Source: Trinickia symbiotica (GTDB taxonomy: Bacteria > Pseudomonadota > Gammaproteobacteria > Burkholderiales > Burkholderiaceae). From it: a DNA stretch of 64,000 bases. The notes beneath the pieces were generated by a model that was given only the letters and a program-made list of their open reading frames with translations, had not been told where the DNA came from and did no database searches. Positions 53,281-60,812 of the stretch are shown one piece after another (within the stretch, counting starts at the first letter, position 1; every line of letters begins with the position of its first letter). The position numbers were made by a program, and so were the translations under genes. The stretch spans positions 1 to 64,000 of the forward strand of contig NZ_PTIR01000025.1 of the NCBI RefSeq assembly GCF_002934455.1. The letters run 5' to 3'.

Positions 53281-53844
53281 TCAGGTCTTGAGCCAGGTCT
53301 GGGTGGAAGCCTGGAAGGCGTAACCGAACGCGCGAAGCTGGTCGCGCTGCTGACGAAACACGCCGCGATCGACGGTCGGATCGAGCTTGACCGGCTCGCC
53401 CGCTACCATCGCGTCGGCCAGTTCGGTGCCGAACAGATCGGGCAGATACAGCTCGCCAGATTCGCCTGCGGGTTGCGAAGCGGTCGGTGGCGTTTCATGG
53501 TTACGCGCAAGCGCTGCGGTACCGGCTGTGCGTTCTTCATCAGCCGGATCCGGCTCTGCCGACGAGGCCGGTTGGTTCGTCTCGCTGAACGGCTCGTCGT
53601 TGTCGAGCTGCGCGTCGGCGAGCCTCGCGCGGATTTCGACGGTGACCTTGCCGTACCACACGTAGCTGTGCGGATAGATCTTGTCGATGAGGAAAGTTCC
53701 CGTGTAGGCGCCGGGCTCGAACTGCTCGAGCACCTTGTCCTTGACCTTGAATTCGCCGACGGATGTGGTCAGTTCGCCGACCTGGAACGGGCCGTTGCTG
53801 CCCTTGATGGTGCGCACGTCGAGCGTGCCGGAAAGAGAGATCAC
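53281..53844 (-). CDS. DUF3275 family ICE protein
   Basis: This 187-residue protein belongs to DUF3275. Its N-terminal domain reads VISLSGTLDVRTIKGSNGPF and YTGTFLIDKIYPHSYVWYGK, then an acidic, Pro/Ala-rich linker, and a C-terminal segment LYLPDLFGTELADAMVAGEP. Function unknown; it is frequent next to STY4534-type replication proteins. I chose the GTG at 53844 because GGAGG lies five to six bases before it and the family starts there. The open frame extends further upstream but through a stem-loop. Confidence 0.85.
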   Translation of the reverse strand: MISLSGTLDVRTIKGSNGPFQVGELTTSVGEFKVKDKVLEQFEPGAYTGTFLIDKIYPHSYVWYGKVTVEIRARLADAQLDNDEPFSETNQPASSAEPDPADEERTAGTAALARNHETPPTASQPAGESGELYLPDLFGTELADAMVAGEPVKLDPTVDRGVFRQQRDQLRAFGYAFQASTQTWLKT

Positions 53845-53863
53845 GATGCCTCCAGAAAGTGAG

Positions 53864-53896
53864 GCGGGACGCACCCTCGCGGGCATGGCGTCCCGC
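53864..53896 (-). other. Stem-loop leader before the DUF3275 gene
   Basis: Perfect 9-bp arms, GCGGGACGC and GCGTCCCGC, surround a 15-base loop, 20 bases before the GTG start. Confidence 0.68.
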
Positions 53897-54116
53897 GGTT
53901 GGGTTGAAGAGATACGGATCGATCCCGTCTGCCAGCGTGACGGGCAGGTAACCGGCGAGTGCGCCGGTAGAGGCTGTAGCTTTCGCGTGAAGCGACGACG
54001 CACGGATCCGAATCGAACGGATCGAGAGGAATGGGTCTCGATTGAAGTGCCACCAATGCGGCGCCTCGGAAATGACCCCGCCGACTGGGCCACGCGCCTA
54101 TGCGGCGTTGACGAAC

Positions 54117-54653
54117 CTAGCTAGCGGGTTGCCCGGCAGGTTCGTCAGAGCGTTGTTGCTCGACGATGTGATGAAAGAGCCGGGGCGGAAGGCGGAACAG
54201 GCGGCCGCCACTTTCGACGATCCACGTGCGATGACGCCGGCCGATGACGACAGCCTCGGTGATCGACAGCCCTTTGAGCGTCAACATGTCGCCGGGCCTC
54301 AACACACGCGAGCGCGCCGCATGCCACGCATGGACCTTTTCGCGCCATGCCGGTGAGGCGGGCGGGACCATCTCGAGATACGCGAGCGGGCACGAGTAAT
54401 AGAAGGGCTCCATTTCCTCGCACAGGTCCTTGTAACCCCAGCCCGCGCAGCCTTTGTCCCACGCGAGCAAGTCGCAGCCGATGTAACGCAACGGCGTGTC
54501 GCCGGGGCGTTCGATTTCCCAAACCGTCCAGAGCACGTTGCCGCTGCAACAGTGGCGCAGGCAGCGGCGTGAGCAGTCATCGTGCTCCTCGTTGCGCGTG
54601 AGGCGTGCAATCAGTTGTGCACGCGTTTGTCCATGACCAAAGAGCCAACCCAT
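54117..54653 (-). CDS. Conserved plasmid/ICE hypothetical protein (MGWLF type)
   Basis: This 178-residue protein starts MGWLFGHGQTRAQLIARLTR, a start seen in a conserved family on plasmids and ICEs; later pieces are GNVLWTVWEIE, RYIGCDLLAWDKGCAGWGYK and EPFYYSCPLAYLEMVP. Cysteines at 27, 31, 35 and 36 (DDCSRRCLRHCCSG) might bind a metal. Function unknown. A GC palindrome (54705-54714) lies in its leader. Confidence 0.7.
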   Translation of the reverse strand: MGWLFGHGQTRAQLIARLTRNEEHDDCSRRCLRHCCSGNVLWTVWEIERPGDTPLRYIGCDLLAWDKGCAGWGYKDLCEEMEPFYYSCPLAYLEMVPPASPAWREKVHAWHAARSRVLRPGDMLTLKGLSITEAVVIGRRHRTWIVESGGRLFRLPPRLFHHIVEQQRSDEPAGQPAS

Positions 54654-54773
54654 GGTGCACCTCGCACAGCGAGTCGAGGCATTGTGCCCAAAGCGGGTTT
54701 AATGCCCCGCGGGGAACGCACCGTTGATCCGATGCAGATGGAAGAATGAGGTGATGCGGTGACAAGTCTCTGG

Positions 54774-55360
54774 TCACACGCGCCGTTGCGAGCGAAGGTC
54801 GCGACCGATGACCGGACGCACCGAGCTGATGATGAACACAGTCCAGTCGGCGAAATAACGCCCATCGAAAACGATCGCGCCCGCGTTCAGCATGAGCTGG
54901 ATTGGCATCGTGGTCCTGCCGGTAGGCGTCGGCCCGTCGGGTCCGGCTATGTGCTCCATGTCGGGGAAGAACCGAAAACCGTCGAACGGATCGAGGAATT
55001 CGAGCTTGAGGTCGCGGGCCTCGACGGTGTGGCAACAACGCAGCCGGCCGATCAGGGGCCATCGAATCCTGCAACGAGCGGGGACCCAAGCGGATCGTCT
55101 CGTCCGTTGAAGAGCCCGAGGTAGAGGCCGTCGGGAAGATCGACGCTCTGCGCCGTATAGCGCGGCAATGTGCGCCCGTCGCGACACTGGAAGACAAACT
55201 GCGATGGATCGTCATCGTCGTCGGGTTGCTCGGCAGCATGAAGCTGTGACGCCGGTACGTGCTGGAAGCAGTACGCGCGTGCCAGCGACCCGTGCCGCAT
55301 GCTCGTATCGAAGCCGCTGATGGCACGGCGAGAAGGGGCGATGGAAATGCAAATTGACAT
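54774..55360 (-). pseudogene. Hypothetical ICE gene with a one-base deletion
   Basis: The leftward frame from the ATG at 55360 (MSICISIAPSRRAISGFDTS) runs to LPDGLYLGLFNGRDDPLGSP, LVAGFDGP and a stop at 55052. The neighbouring frame goes on with LIGRLRCCHTVEARDLKLEF and ends at 54774 with FDGRYFADWTVF. Adding one C to the CCCC run near 55055 joins them as GFDGP-LIGRL, close to the GFDGPxIGPL..HTTY motif I recall from related ICE proteins. The joined product is about 195 residues. Either a real mutation or a base-calling fault is possible. The function is unknown. Confidence 0.65.
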
Positions 55361-55450
55361 CGTTGTCTCCGGGAGTGTTGCGGAGACGCGCCCTGCGGGG
55401 TGCGTTCCGCAAGGCATGAAGGGTGGGCTGGGCGTCAGTCCATTAGCCGA

Positions 55451-55870
55451 TCAATCGATTGCCGCAAAGATCTCGCGCGCCTCAGGGTGAGACGGGACGA
55501 AGGCGAACAGCCTGTGATAGAGGTCTGTGAACTTGGCGTCTTCTGTCGTCCACGCCATGGCGTTCAGGGCGAAGAGCGTGGCCACGATGCCGGCGGCGTC
55601 GCAGCTCATTTCGCCATCGTATCCGTTGCCATCGCACGTGATGGGCAGCGGGCCACCCAGACGGGGCGCCATGTAGAAGGCGTCGTTGGAGAGCTCGACG
55701 TAGTCCCAGAAACCGCCGTGGTAGGTCTCGCACAACGACGACATTGCGGCGTAGACAGCGACTTCCGCACGGATCATGTGCTGGCCGAAGTAACGCGGCA
55801 GAATTTCCAACCGACGGTCCTCGGGCACAAGGGTGGCCACGATGCCGTGCGTTTCAGTGGTCTCGTTCAT
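55451..55870 (-). CDS. Antirestriction protein, ArdB/KlcA family
   Basis: This 139-residue protein matches the antirestriction family: RRLEILPRYFGQHMIRAEVA, GFWDYVELSNDAFYMAP and CDGNGYDGEMSCDAAGIVAT. These proteins block type I restriction enzymes and help the element enter a new host. The ATG at 55870 has AGAGGATG before it; the frame upstream runs through a large stem-loop and is not coding. It follows the same stop, stem-loop, ribosome-site layout as its neighbours. Confidence 0.88.
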   Translation of the reverse strand: MNETTETHGIVATLVPEDRRLEILPRYFGQHMIRAEVAVYAAMSSLCETYHGGFWDYVELSNDAFYMAPRLGGPLPITCDGNGYDGEMSCDAAGIVATLFALNAMAWTTEDAKFTDLYHRLFAFVPSHPEAREIFAAID

Positions 55871-55903
55871 GACATCCTCTGGAAAAGGCGCGGAGGATGG
55901 CTG

Positions 55904-55934
55904 CCCTCGCGGGGAAGCGCATTCCCCGCGAGGG
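55904..55934 (-). other. Stem-loop leader before the antirestriction gene
   Basis: Perfect 13-bp arms, CCCTCGCGGGGAA and TTCCCCGCGAGGG, with a five-base loop. No T run follows on the minus strand. It is the most stable of the leader hairpins in this block. Confidence 0.75.
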
Positions 55935-55970
55935 TTGAACAAAGGAACGACTTAAGAGCGGGGAAGCGAG

Positions 55971-56111
55971 CTATTCCGGACCCGGCATCATGGCGACGCC
56001 GGTACAGCCGTGCAGACAATGGCACCGGAAGCGGGCTGTGAAGGTGTCGCCTAACGCGGCGACAGACGGACCTGCAACTGGCAAGTCGGCAGGGAACACG
56101 TTATGCCTCAT
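55971..56111 (-). CDS. Cys-rich 46-residue mini-protein
   Basis: A short frame starting at 56111 gives MRHNVFPADLPVAGPSVAAL and ends TARFRCHCLHGCTGVAMMPG plus two residues. The CxCxxxC cluster could bind zinc or a metal with partners in a dimer. GAGG lies just before the ATG. As for its neighbours, a perfect stem-loop (56156-56182) lies upstream and another downstream (55904-55934). The longer frame to 56762 is not coding, being antisense to nothing but overlapping the DUF3577 gene in another frame. Confidence 0.5.
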   Translation of the reverse strand: MRHNVFPADLPVAGPSVAALGDTFTARFRCHCLHGCTGVAMMPGPE

Positions 56112-56155
56112 TGTCCTCATCGGCGCCGACGGCAGTGAGGGCGAATGACGCATAA

Positions 56156-56182
56156 CGCCTGGCAGTTTGCCCCTGCCAGGCG
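56156..56182 (-). other. Stem-loop leader before the Cys-rich mini-ORF
   Basis: Perfect 10-bp arms, CGCCTGGCAG and CTGCCAGGCG, with a seven-base loop. Its place is the same as that of the other gene leaders in the block. Confidence 0.7.
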
Positions 56183-56373
56183 CGTGTCTGAGCCGGGACG
56201 ATAGGTCCGGCGCAAACGGCACGGCGTAGTGGGGACACCGTGGACCCGGGCGACGATCTGCGGGACGGTGCCGGGTTTCCGGAACGGGCTCGAGGAGCGT
56301 CGCTCTGGAAAGCCGGCAGTCCGATAGTGCGGGAGAGAAGCCCCCGCACGAGGCGGGGACCGAGGGGCGCCGG

Positions 56374-57051
56374 TTATTCTGCGTTGGCGGACGGGCGACG
56401 GGTGCTTCCGTTCGCATGACGGCGCAGCGGCGGATAGCGGTTGCTACGCGTTGCGGTGCGGTCGGCCTGGCGGTCAGCCGATGCGGCATCATTGCTAGGG
56501 GCTCCGATATCGCGGCCGTTGGCCGGTTCCTCCGCAGAAGGCGTATTGCGTTGGTCGCGATCGCCCGTTGGCGGTTCATGCCCGTTGACGGCCTCCGCGG
56601 AAGTGTCGGCGCCTGCTTCAGCGTCGTCATCGCCTTCGTCACGGTAGACTTCCTGGCCGTCGACCTTGATCCAGAAGAGCTTGAGCAGACGCCCCTTGAG
56701 GACAGCGCCGGTTTCGCCCGCGCGATTGCCGGTGCGCTCGAAGGTTCGGATGTAGTGGTCACCCGCGCGGAAGGAGACGAGGACCTTTACATCCGGATCG
56801 TTCGCGTCGTCCATCACGGCACGGACAGCTTCCTTCGCCTTCTCGCCTGAGACGATCAGGTCGAGCGGGAGATAGACGACGCCGTTCTCGACGTTCGGAT
56901 CACCATGAAACGCGGAGACGGAGCATGCGAGAAAGGGTTTGGCCTTGCTGCGACCATTTCCCCGGGCGGTCACGTCGCGCACGCGCGACAGATATCCGAG
57001 GCCTCGCAGATGAAGATCGAAATACTTGCGGGGTTCGACAGGCTGATTCAT
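56374..57051 (-). CDS. STY4534-family ICE replication protein (DUF3577)
   Basis: This 225-residue protein has a DUF3577 domain over residues 1-135: KYFDLHLRGLGYLSRVRDVT, KPFLACSVSAFHGDPNVENG and FERTGNRAGETGAVLKGRLL. The remaining 90 residues are charged and disordered. The family is part of the ICE replication module, with an OB-like fold suspected. The ATG at 57051 follows CTGGAG. It is the first gene of the leftward block as far as visible; a nested stem-loop lies in its leader. Confidence 0.87.
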   Translation of the reverse strand: MNQPVEPRKYFDLHLRGLGYLSRVRDVTARGNGRSKAKPFLACSVSAFHGDPNVENGVVYLPLDLIVSGEKAKEAVRAVMDDANDPDVKVLVSFRAGDHYIRTFERTGNRAGETGAVLKGRLLKLFWIKVDGQEVYRDEGDDDAEAGADTSAEAVNGHEPPTGDRDQRNTPSAEEPANGRDIGAPSNDAASADRQADRTATRSNRYPPLRRHANGSTRRPSANAE

Positions 57052-57086
57052 GACGATTCTCCAGAACGAAAAAGGGGAATCGCCAG

Positions 57087-57123
57087 TGCCCGTGTCGGGG
57101 AATGACAATTCCCCAGGCGGGCA
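57087..57123 (-). other. Nested stem-loop leader before the DUF3577 gene
   Basis: Outer arms TGCCCG/CGGGCA and inner arms GGGGAAT/ATTCCCC form one hairpin with two stems in line. On the plus strand seven A residues follow, that is, the T run lies before the hairpin on the minus strand, so it is not a terminator for the leftward direction. Confidence 0.7.
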
Positions 57124-57458
57124 AAAAAAGAAGGCTTCTGGTCAAAAGACCTGCGGTGGTCCAGACAGAGGGACGAAGCGAACCGCGAAAGGTGTCGCAC
57201 GAGCGACGGTACTGAGAAGGATGCTGGATGGGCTCCAGCGGGCAACTTCAATCGCGAATCATAGTCGGCGATGCCGAAAAATCAAGGCGGTTTGCTCGAT
57301 CATTTTTGTTCGCTGTTCAAATGAATTTGACAGGATTGAACTTGATCTCCCGATGCGTCACGATGTCTCACAAGCGAAGACTTGGGTGGTCGACGGATGT
57401 GCCGGCGCTCTGGTTGCGGAAAGTGGATGGGTTTGCACAGCAGGCCAATCACGCAATG
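57124..57458. other. Gene-free stretch between two ICE genes
   Basis: I find no supportable gene in these 335 bases. The promoter of the leftward block should lie here, but I see no clear sigma-70 boxes. Confidence 0.4.
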
Positions 57459-57689
57459 TCACTTGAGCTCATCAAAATCGAGCATGGAAGCGGGAGAAAC
57501 GCCGAGTGTGGCGGCCAGCACGCAGATGTTATAGAGGGCGATGTTGCGCTGCCCGCGTTCGATACCGCCAACGTACGACCGGGCAAGGCCACTTTCGAGC
57601 GCAAGGCGCTCCTGTGACCAGCCGCGCGCCTTGCGAAGCTCGATCAGGCGTTTCCCAAACAGGGCAAGGGGGTCGTACTGCATCGACAT
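57459..57689 (-). CDS. Small XRE-family helix-turn-helix regulator
   Basis: This 76-residue protein is one HTH_3 domain: LFGKRLIELRKARGWSQERL, then GLARSYVGGIERGQRN and LAATLGVSPASML. Such lone XRE domains regulate restriction-modification or mobile-element genes. The start is one of two ATGs (57689 or 57683), preceded by CGATCGAG. It lies upstream of the leftward block on the same strand and could control it, or itself. Confidence 0.88.
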   Translation of the reverse strand: MSMQYDPLALFGKRLIELRKARGWSQERLALESGLARSYVGGIERGQRNIALYNICVLAATLGVSPASMLDFDELK

Positions 57690-57876
57690 CTCGATCGGAA
57701 AGATATCGAAGCGTACGTATTTGACCTGTTTGAGGCCACGCTCTATGATGACACGTACTATGAGTGACAATTTTGCATGTTGGCCGCAATAGTTTTGATA
57801 TTCGACGTGGATCCGGCCCGCGATGTCGTGGCCGGTGTGCCCGCCCGATTGACCTTCTTCTCATACAGGGAGAGCA

Positions 57877-58296
57877 GTGAGCCAACCCGTCTCGGATCTC
57901 GCACAGCTGCTGGCGACAATGCAGCCAGAGCTGAATGAAGGCGCCTATGTTTTTTCGTCCGTGCAGGCAGATAGGGATGTGTCGCAACTCGCTCCCCTGG
58001 CGACGTTTCGTGAGCGCGAGGGGCTGACCGTCGTCATCGATGAACCGACGGCACTCCGCGAAGGGTTACCCGTTCTTTTCCGGGCGGCTTGGATCACACT
58101 GAACGTCCATTCCGACCTGGAGGCTGTGGGGCTCACGGCTGCAGTGGCTGATGCGCTGACGAGAGCCCGCATCAGTTGCAACGTCGTTGCCGCCGCATTT
58201 CACGATCACATTTTTGTGCCCGTGGAGCGCGCGCGGGATGCGCTTGCTCAATTGACGGACCTCCAGGCAAGGGCAGGACAGAGCGTGCCGGGTTAG
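57877..58296 (+). CDS. ACT-domain-containing protein
   Basis: This 139-residue protein has two ACT-like ferredoxin folds: residues 1-60 (ELNEGAYVFSSVQADRDVSQ and REREGLTVVIDEPTALREGL) and 65-130 (ITLNVHSDLEAVGLTAAVAD followed by ISCNVVAAAFHDHIFVPVER). This matches the family of small ACT proteins thought to sense amino acids. The start is GTG after GGGAGAGCA. It is a host-type gene that seems to be cargo on the element, and is not co-directional with the TA pair. Confidence 0.85.
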   Translation: MSQPVSDLAQLLATMQPELNEGAYVFSSVQADRDVSQLAPLATFREREGLTVVIDEPTALREGLPVLFRAAWITLNVHSDLEAVGLTAAVADALTRARISCNVVAAAFHDHIFVPVERARDALAQLTDLQARAGQSVPG

Positions 58297-58348
58297 CCGG
58301 ACACCAGCCGGGAATGCTTCCTGCCCGGGGCGGTCAGGTCCCGCTTCC

Positions 58349-59236
58349 TCACTGAACCGCCGCGACAAATTCCTGGCGAAACGCTTCAAAGAGCTGACTG
58401 ATCCGTTCAGTCGTATCGCCGCCGAAAATCCGTGCGCGGCTTGCCACCATGTGCGTCAGTATGAGGGGTGACGGATCGTCCGGCGCAATGACCGCGAGGA
58501 TCTGGTCGCGCACTTCCGGTGTGACGATGCCCGCCATGTCGCGGCCGAGGAGGGCCGCGCCGGCGATATCGGGATCGTGCTCGTGCCGTTCGATCAGGTC
58601 GAAGGCGTCGTCGGCATACAACCTATCGAGATTTCCTGCCTCGCCGTACCAAGCCAGCAGAAAAAGCAGATCGGTTGCGTCCTTGCGATCGACCGCGTGA
58701 CGATCTTTCCAGGCAATGATCTTGAGCATTGCCTGCGCCGGAAGGGAAGCGACAGGAACCACGAGATCGGCATCCATGCGTACCGGCACAGCGACCTGCA
58801 ACGCCTGTTCGAAGCCGGCGACGTTCATGCGGATGGCCTGATCGGGCGGCCAAGCGATTTCGCCACCATCGTCTGCGATCCCCCCGAACGGTACGATGTC
58901 AAGCCAGGTTCTGGCGCCGGTCTCAGGGGCTTGGTAGTGCAGCCGGTGGGTTGCACTGCCTCGTTGCTCGAAGTGGCCGGACGTGAGTAGCGCCGTTCTC
59001 AGTGTTTCATGGCCGGCCCAGCTTTCAATGGAAATACCGATGTCAACGTCTGCCGTCGCCCGCGTTGGTTCGATATCGTGGACGTGCGTCAGCACGATGT
59101 CGCGTGCGCTCGCCCCACCGACAAACCACTGGATGTTCTTCTCGGAAGCGGCGGCGGCCACCTCACGCAGAAGGGCCACCATTTCGGGTGGAAAAGGGCG
59201 ATGGGGGCGAGGCTCAAGCGGGGAGATATTGTTCAC
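58349..59236 (-). CDS. AbiEii-like nucleotidyltransferase toxin
   Basis: This 295-residue protein is a minimal nucleotidyltransferase. IQWFVGGASARDIVLTH at about 36-52 is the GG/S motif, and TADVDIGI at about 61-68 gives the metal-binding Asp-x-Asp; a lysine-containing helix MLKIIAWKDRHAVDRKDATD follows at about 190, as in AbiEii. In type IV toxin-antitoxin systems the toxin adds nucleotides to tRNA and stops growth, which aborts phage infection. It overlaps the antitoxin gene by 23 bases and starts with GTG, so its expression is tied to the antitoxin. Confidence 0.82.
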   Translation of the reverse strand: MNNISPLEPRPHRPFPPEMVALLREVAAAASEKNIQWFVGGASARDIVLTHVHDIEPTRATADVDIGISIESWAGHETLRTALLTSGHFEQRGSATHRLHYQAPETGARTWLDIVPFGGIADDGGEIAWPPDQAIRMNVAGFEQALQVAVPVRMDADLVVPVASLPAQAMLKIIAWKDRHAVDRKDATDLLFLLAWYGEAGNLDRLYADDAFDLIERHEHDPDIAGAALLGRDMAGIVTPEVRDQILAVIAPDDPSPLILTHMVASRARIFGGDTTERISQLFEAFRQEFVAAVQ

Positions 59237-60260
59237 GCACTAACCGGGCCGTTTCGAGATTGCGCGAGTCGCCACTCGCCATGAGATCAGCGTAGACGAG
59301 CAGGGGCGGCGCGATGTTTTGCGGAAGTCCAGCCGCCGGCTGGAGCTGGATCGGGGACCTCAGGAATTCAATGTTGCCGTCGCGATCAGGCCGCAGGCGA
59401 GCCTTCGCAATCCACTCCCTCGGCACCTCGCTGGCACAGTATACGGTGAATGCGGCTGGTTTCAGGTATTGCGTAAGGATGGCTGCTGCCGGCTCTCCAC
59501 CGAACTGGCACCGGTCGGGAAGATCGGGAACGCTTTTCCACCAGTCGGGGATGTCGGTGCGGAAGCGGCCGAGCTGAAGCGATCCACGCAACAGTGTCGG
59601 GTACAACGTGGTCCATTCATCGATGAGCCGGGCTGCGTCGGCGAACTGCATGCCGCGCCCGCCGGGCTGCTCGATGAGGTCGCGCCGATCCAGCATGCCG
59701 TGAATGGCGTTCTGGACCGTTCCGTGGCTGACGCCGGCAACCTCTGCGATATCCCGGTAGGTTTTTTCCAGCAGTGAAGGGACTGCGAGCAGGGCGAGCG
59801 CGACGCGCAGTGTCGATTTGGTCCAGGTGCGGCTGCGTGATTGCGGGCTGCTGGCCGGGCGTGGGCGTCCAGACACGAGAATGACGCTATCGCCTAGAAG
59901 AAGACTGGCGTTGCCGGCCAGGTCGAGCGCATCAACCTGCAGGTCGCGGCACGCATTGATCATATTGGGGGACAGATACAATGTCACGAGCAGGAGCCGG
60001 TCACCGTCGTCCGGCGCGGCCTGCGCGCGGACAGCGGCCAAGGTGCCGTAGCGGTCGATCGTCCGTTTGACATGCGCGAGGCGTTTGTAGCGGCGGGTGC
60101 CGACATGGAACTCCAGTACTGCATCCGCACCGGACCGGGGTGGCGCCTTGCGCAGGTGGACGGACACGCCGGTCGCATCGCCGAACGCGGTGGCGGCAGC
60201 TTCCAGCAGAGGAGGCAGATCGTGGTCGGCCGGATGCATGGCAAGATCGCGGTTGTCCAA
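59214..60260 (-). CDS. AbiEi-like antitoxin with winged helix (type IV)
   Basis: This 348-residue protein is the partner of the nucleotidyltransferase. Its middle holds a winged helix (TYRDIAEVAGVSHGTVQNAI, then GMLDRRDLIEQPGGRGMQFA), and the C-terminal part resembles the AbiEi family antitoxin. The N-terminal 130 residues (YKRLAHVKRTIDRYGTLAAV) look like a nuclease-type or regulatory fold. AbiEi proteins bind repeats upstream of their own gene and repress it; two such repeats are at 60272 and 60333. It is the first gene of the pair. Confidence 0.82.
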   Translation of the reverse strand: MDNRDLAMHPADHDLPPLLEAAATAFGDATGVSVHLRKAPPRSGADAVLEFHVGTRRYKRLAHVKRTIDRYGTLAAVRAQAAPDDGDRLLLVTLYLSPNMINACRDLQVDALDLAGNASLLLGDSVILVSGRPRPASSPQSRSRTWTKSTLRVALALLAVPSLLEKTYRDIAEVAGVSHGTVQNAIHGMLDRRDLIEQPGGRGMQFADAARLIDEWTTLYPTLLRGSLQLGRFRTDIPDWWKSVPDLPDRCQFGGEPAAAILTQYLKPAAFTVYCASEVPREWIAKARLRPDRDGNIEFLRSPIQLQPAAGLPQNIAPPLLVYADLMASGDSRNLETARLVREQYLPA

Positions 60261-60271
60261 ATATCTTTATT

Positions 60272-60288
60272 GTACACGTACCGTGGAC
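60272..60288. promoter_or_regulatory. TA operator 1, GTACACG-TAC-CGTGGAC
   Basis: The inverted repeat has one mismatch between arms. It lies 12 bases upstream of the antitoxin start and is followed by GGCGTGAAATTTTGGA, which is repeated after operator 2. Confidence 0.65.
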
Positions 60289-60332
60289 GGCGTGAAATTT
60301 TGGATGAGGCGGGTTTGTCCGAAAAATAGACG

Positions 60333-60351
60333 TGTCCACGTACCGTGGACA
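60333..60351. promoter_or_regulatory. TA operator 2, TGTCCACG-TAC-CGTGGACA (perfect)
   Basis: Perfect 8-bp arms around TAC, 62 bp from operator 1 centre to centre. The flanking 20 bases also recur, so the two operators are a direct repeat of about 35 bases. It is 73 bases before the antitoxin start. Confidence 0.75.
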
Positions 60352-60812
60352 GCGGAAACTTTTGGACAAAAGGTCTCTTTCTGCTGGGATGCTGGATGGC
60401 TCGTCGCGAGGATTGACGCTGCCCGCAGGCGCGCCTTTTACCGCCTGGATTGGAGCAGCCGGCGTTAGCTCCGATGGTCGAGCTAGCTGGAACAGCGTGG
60501 CCGCGATACCACCCTCGGTCAGCACCCGCTCGGCTTGCATATCCAGCGAGCCGCAATTTGCCTAGTTTGCGCGCCGCATTATTCGAGCGCATCGGGCTGG
60601 CGTTGCCGGTGCTTAGGCAGCTGCCGCCCGCGGGGCGAGCCCGCACGACGCCAGGCTGAACGGTCCGTGTTTGAGTTGGCGATTGCACTAAACAGGTTGC
60701 GTAACAAAGAAGGCACGGGCCACGGTCGCCCGTTGCTGTCCTCAGTATCAGACGCCGATACACGTCTTGCAATCGAAGGCATGGGTGCAATCACGGCATG
60801 CCGGGTGTTGCC
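60352..60812. other. Gene-free stretch between TA pair and helicase
   Basis: I see no supportable gene in these 461 bases. A short piece at about 60760-60800 (LAIEGMGA) looks faintly like a LysR C-terminus but is too small to call. Confidence 0.4.

Noticed and set aside
55971-56762. 263-codon leftward open frame
   Set aside because: Most of it overlaps the DUF3577 gene in another frame and is Ser/Arg/Ala-rich noise. Only the last 46 codons, with their own ribosome site, were kept.
60690-60800. LysR C-terminal remnant (LAIEGMGA)
   Set aside because: The match is only a few residues long with no upstream LysR sequence in any frame.
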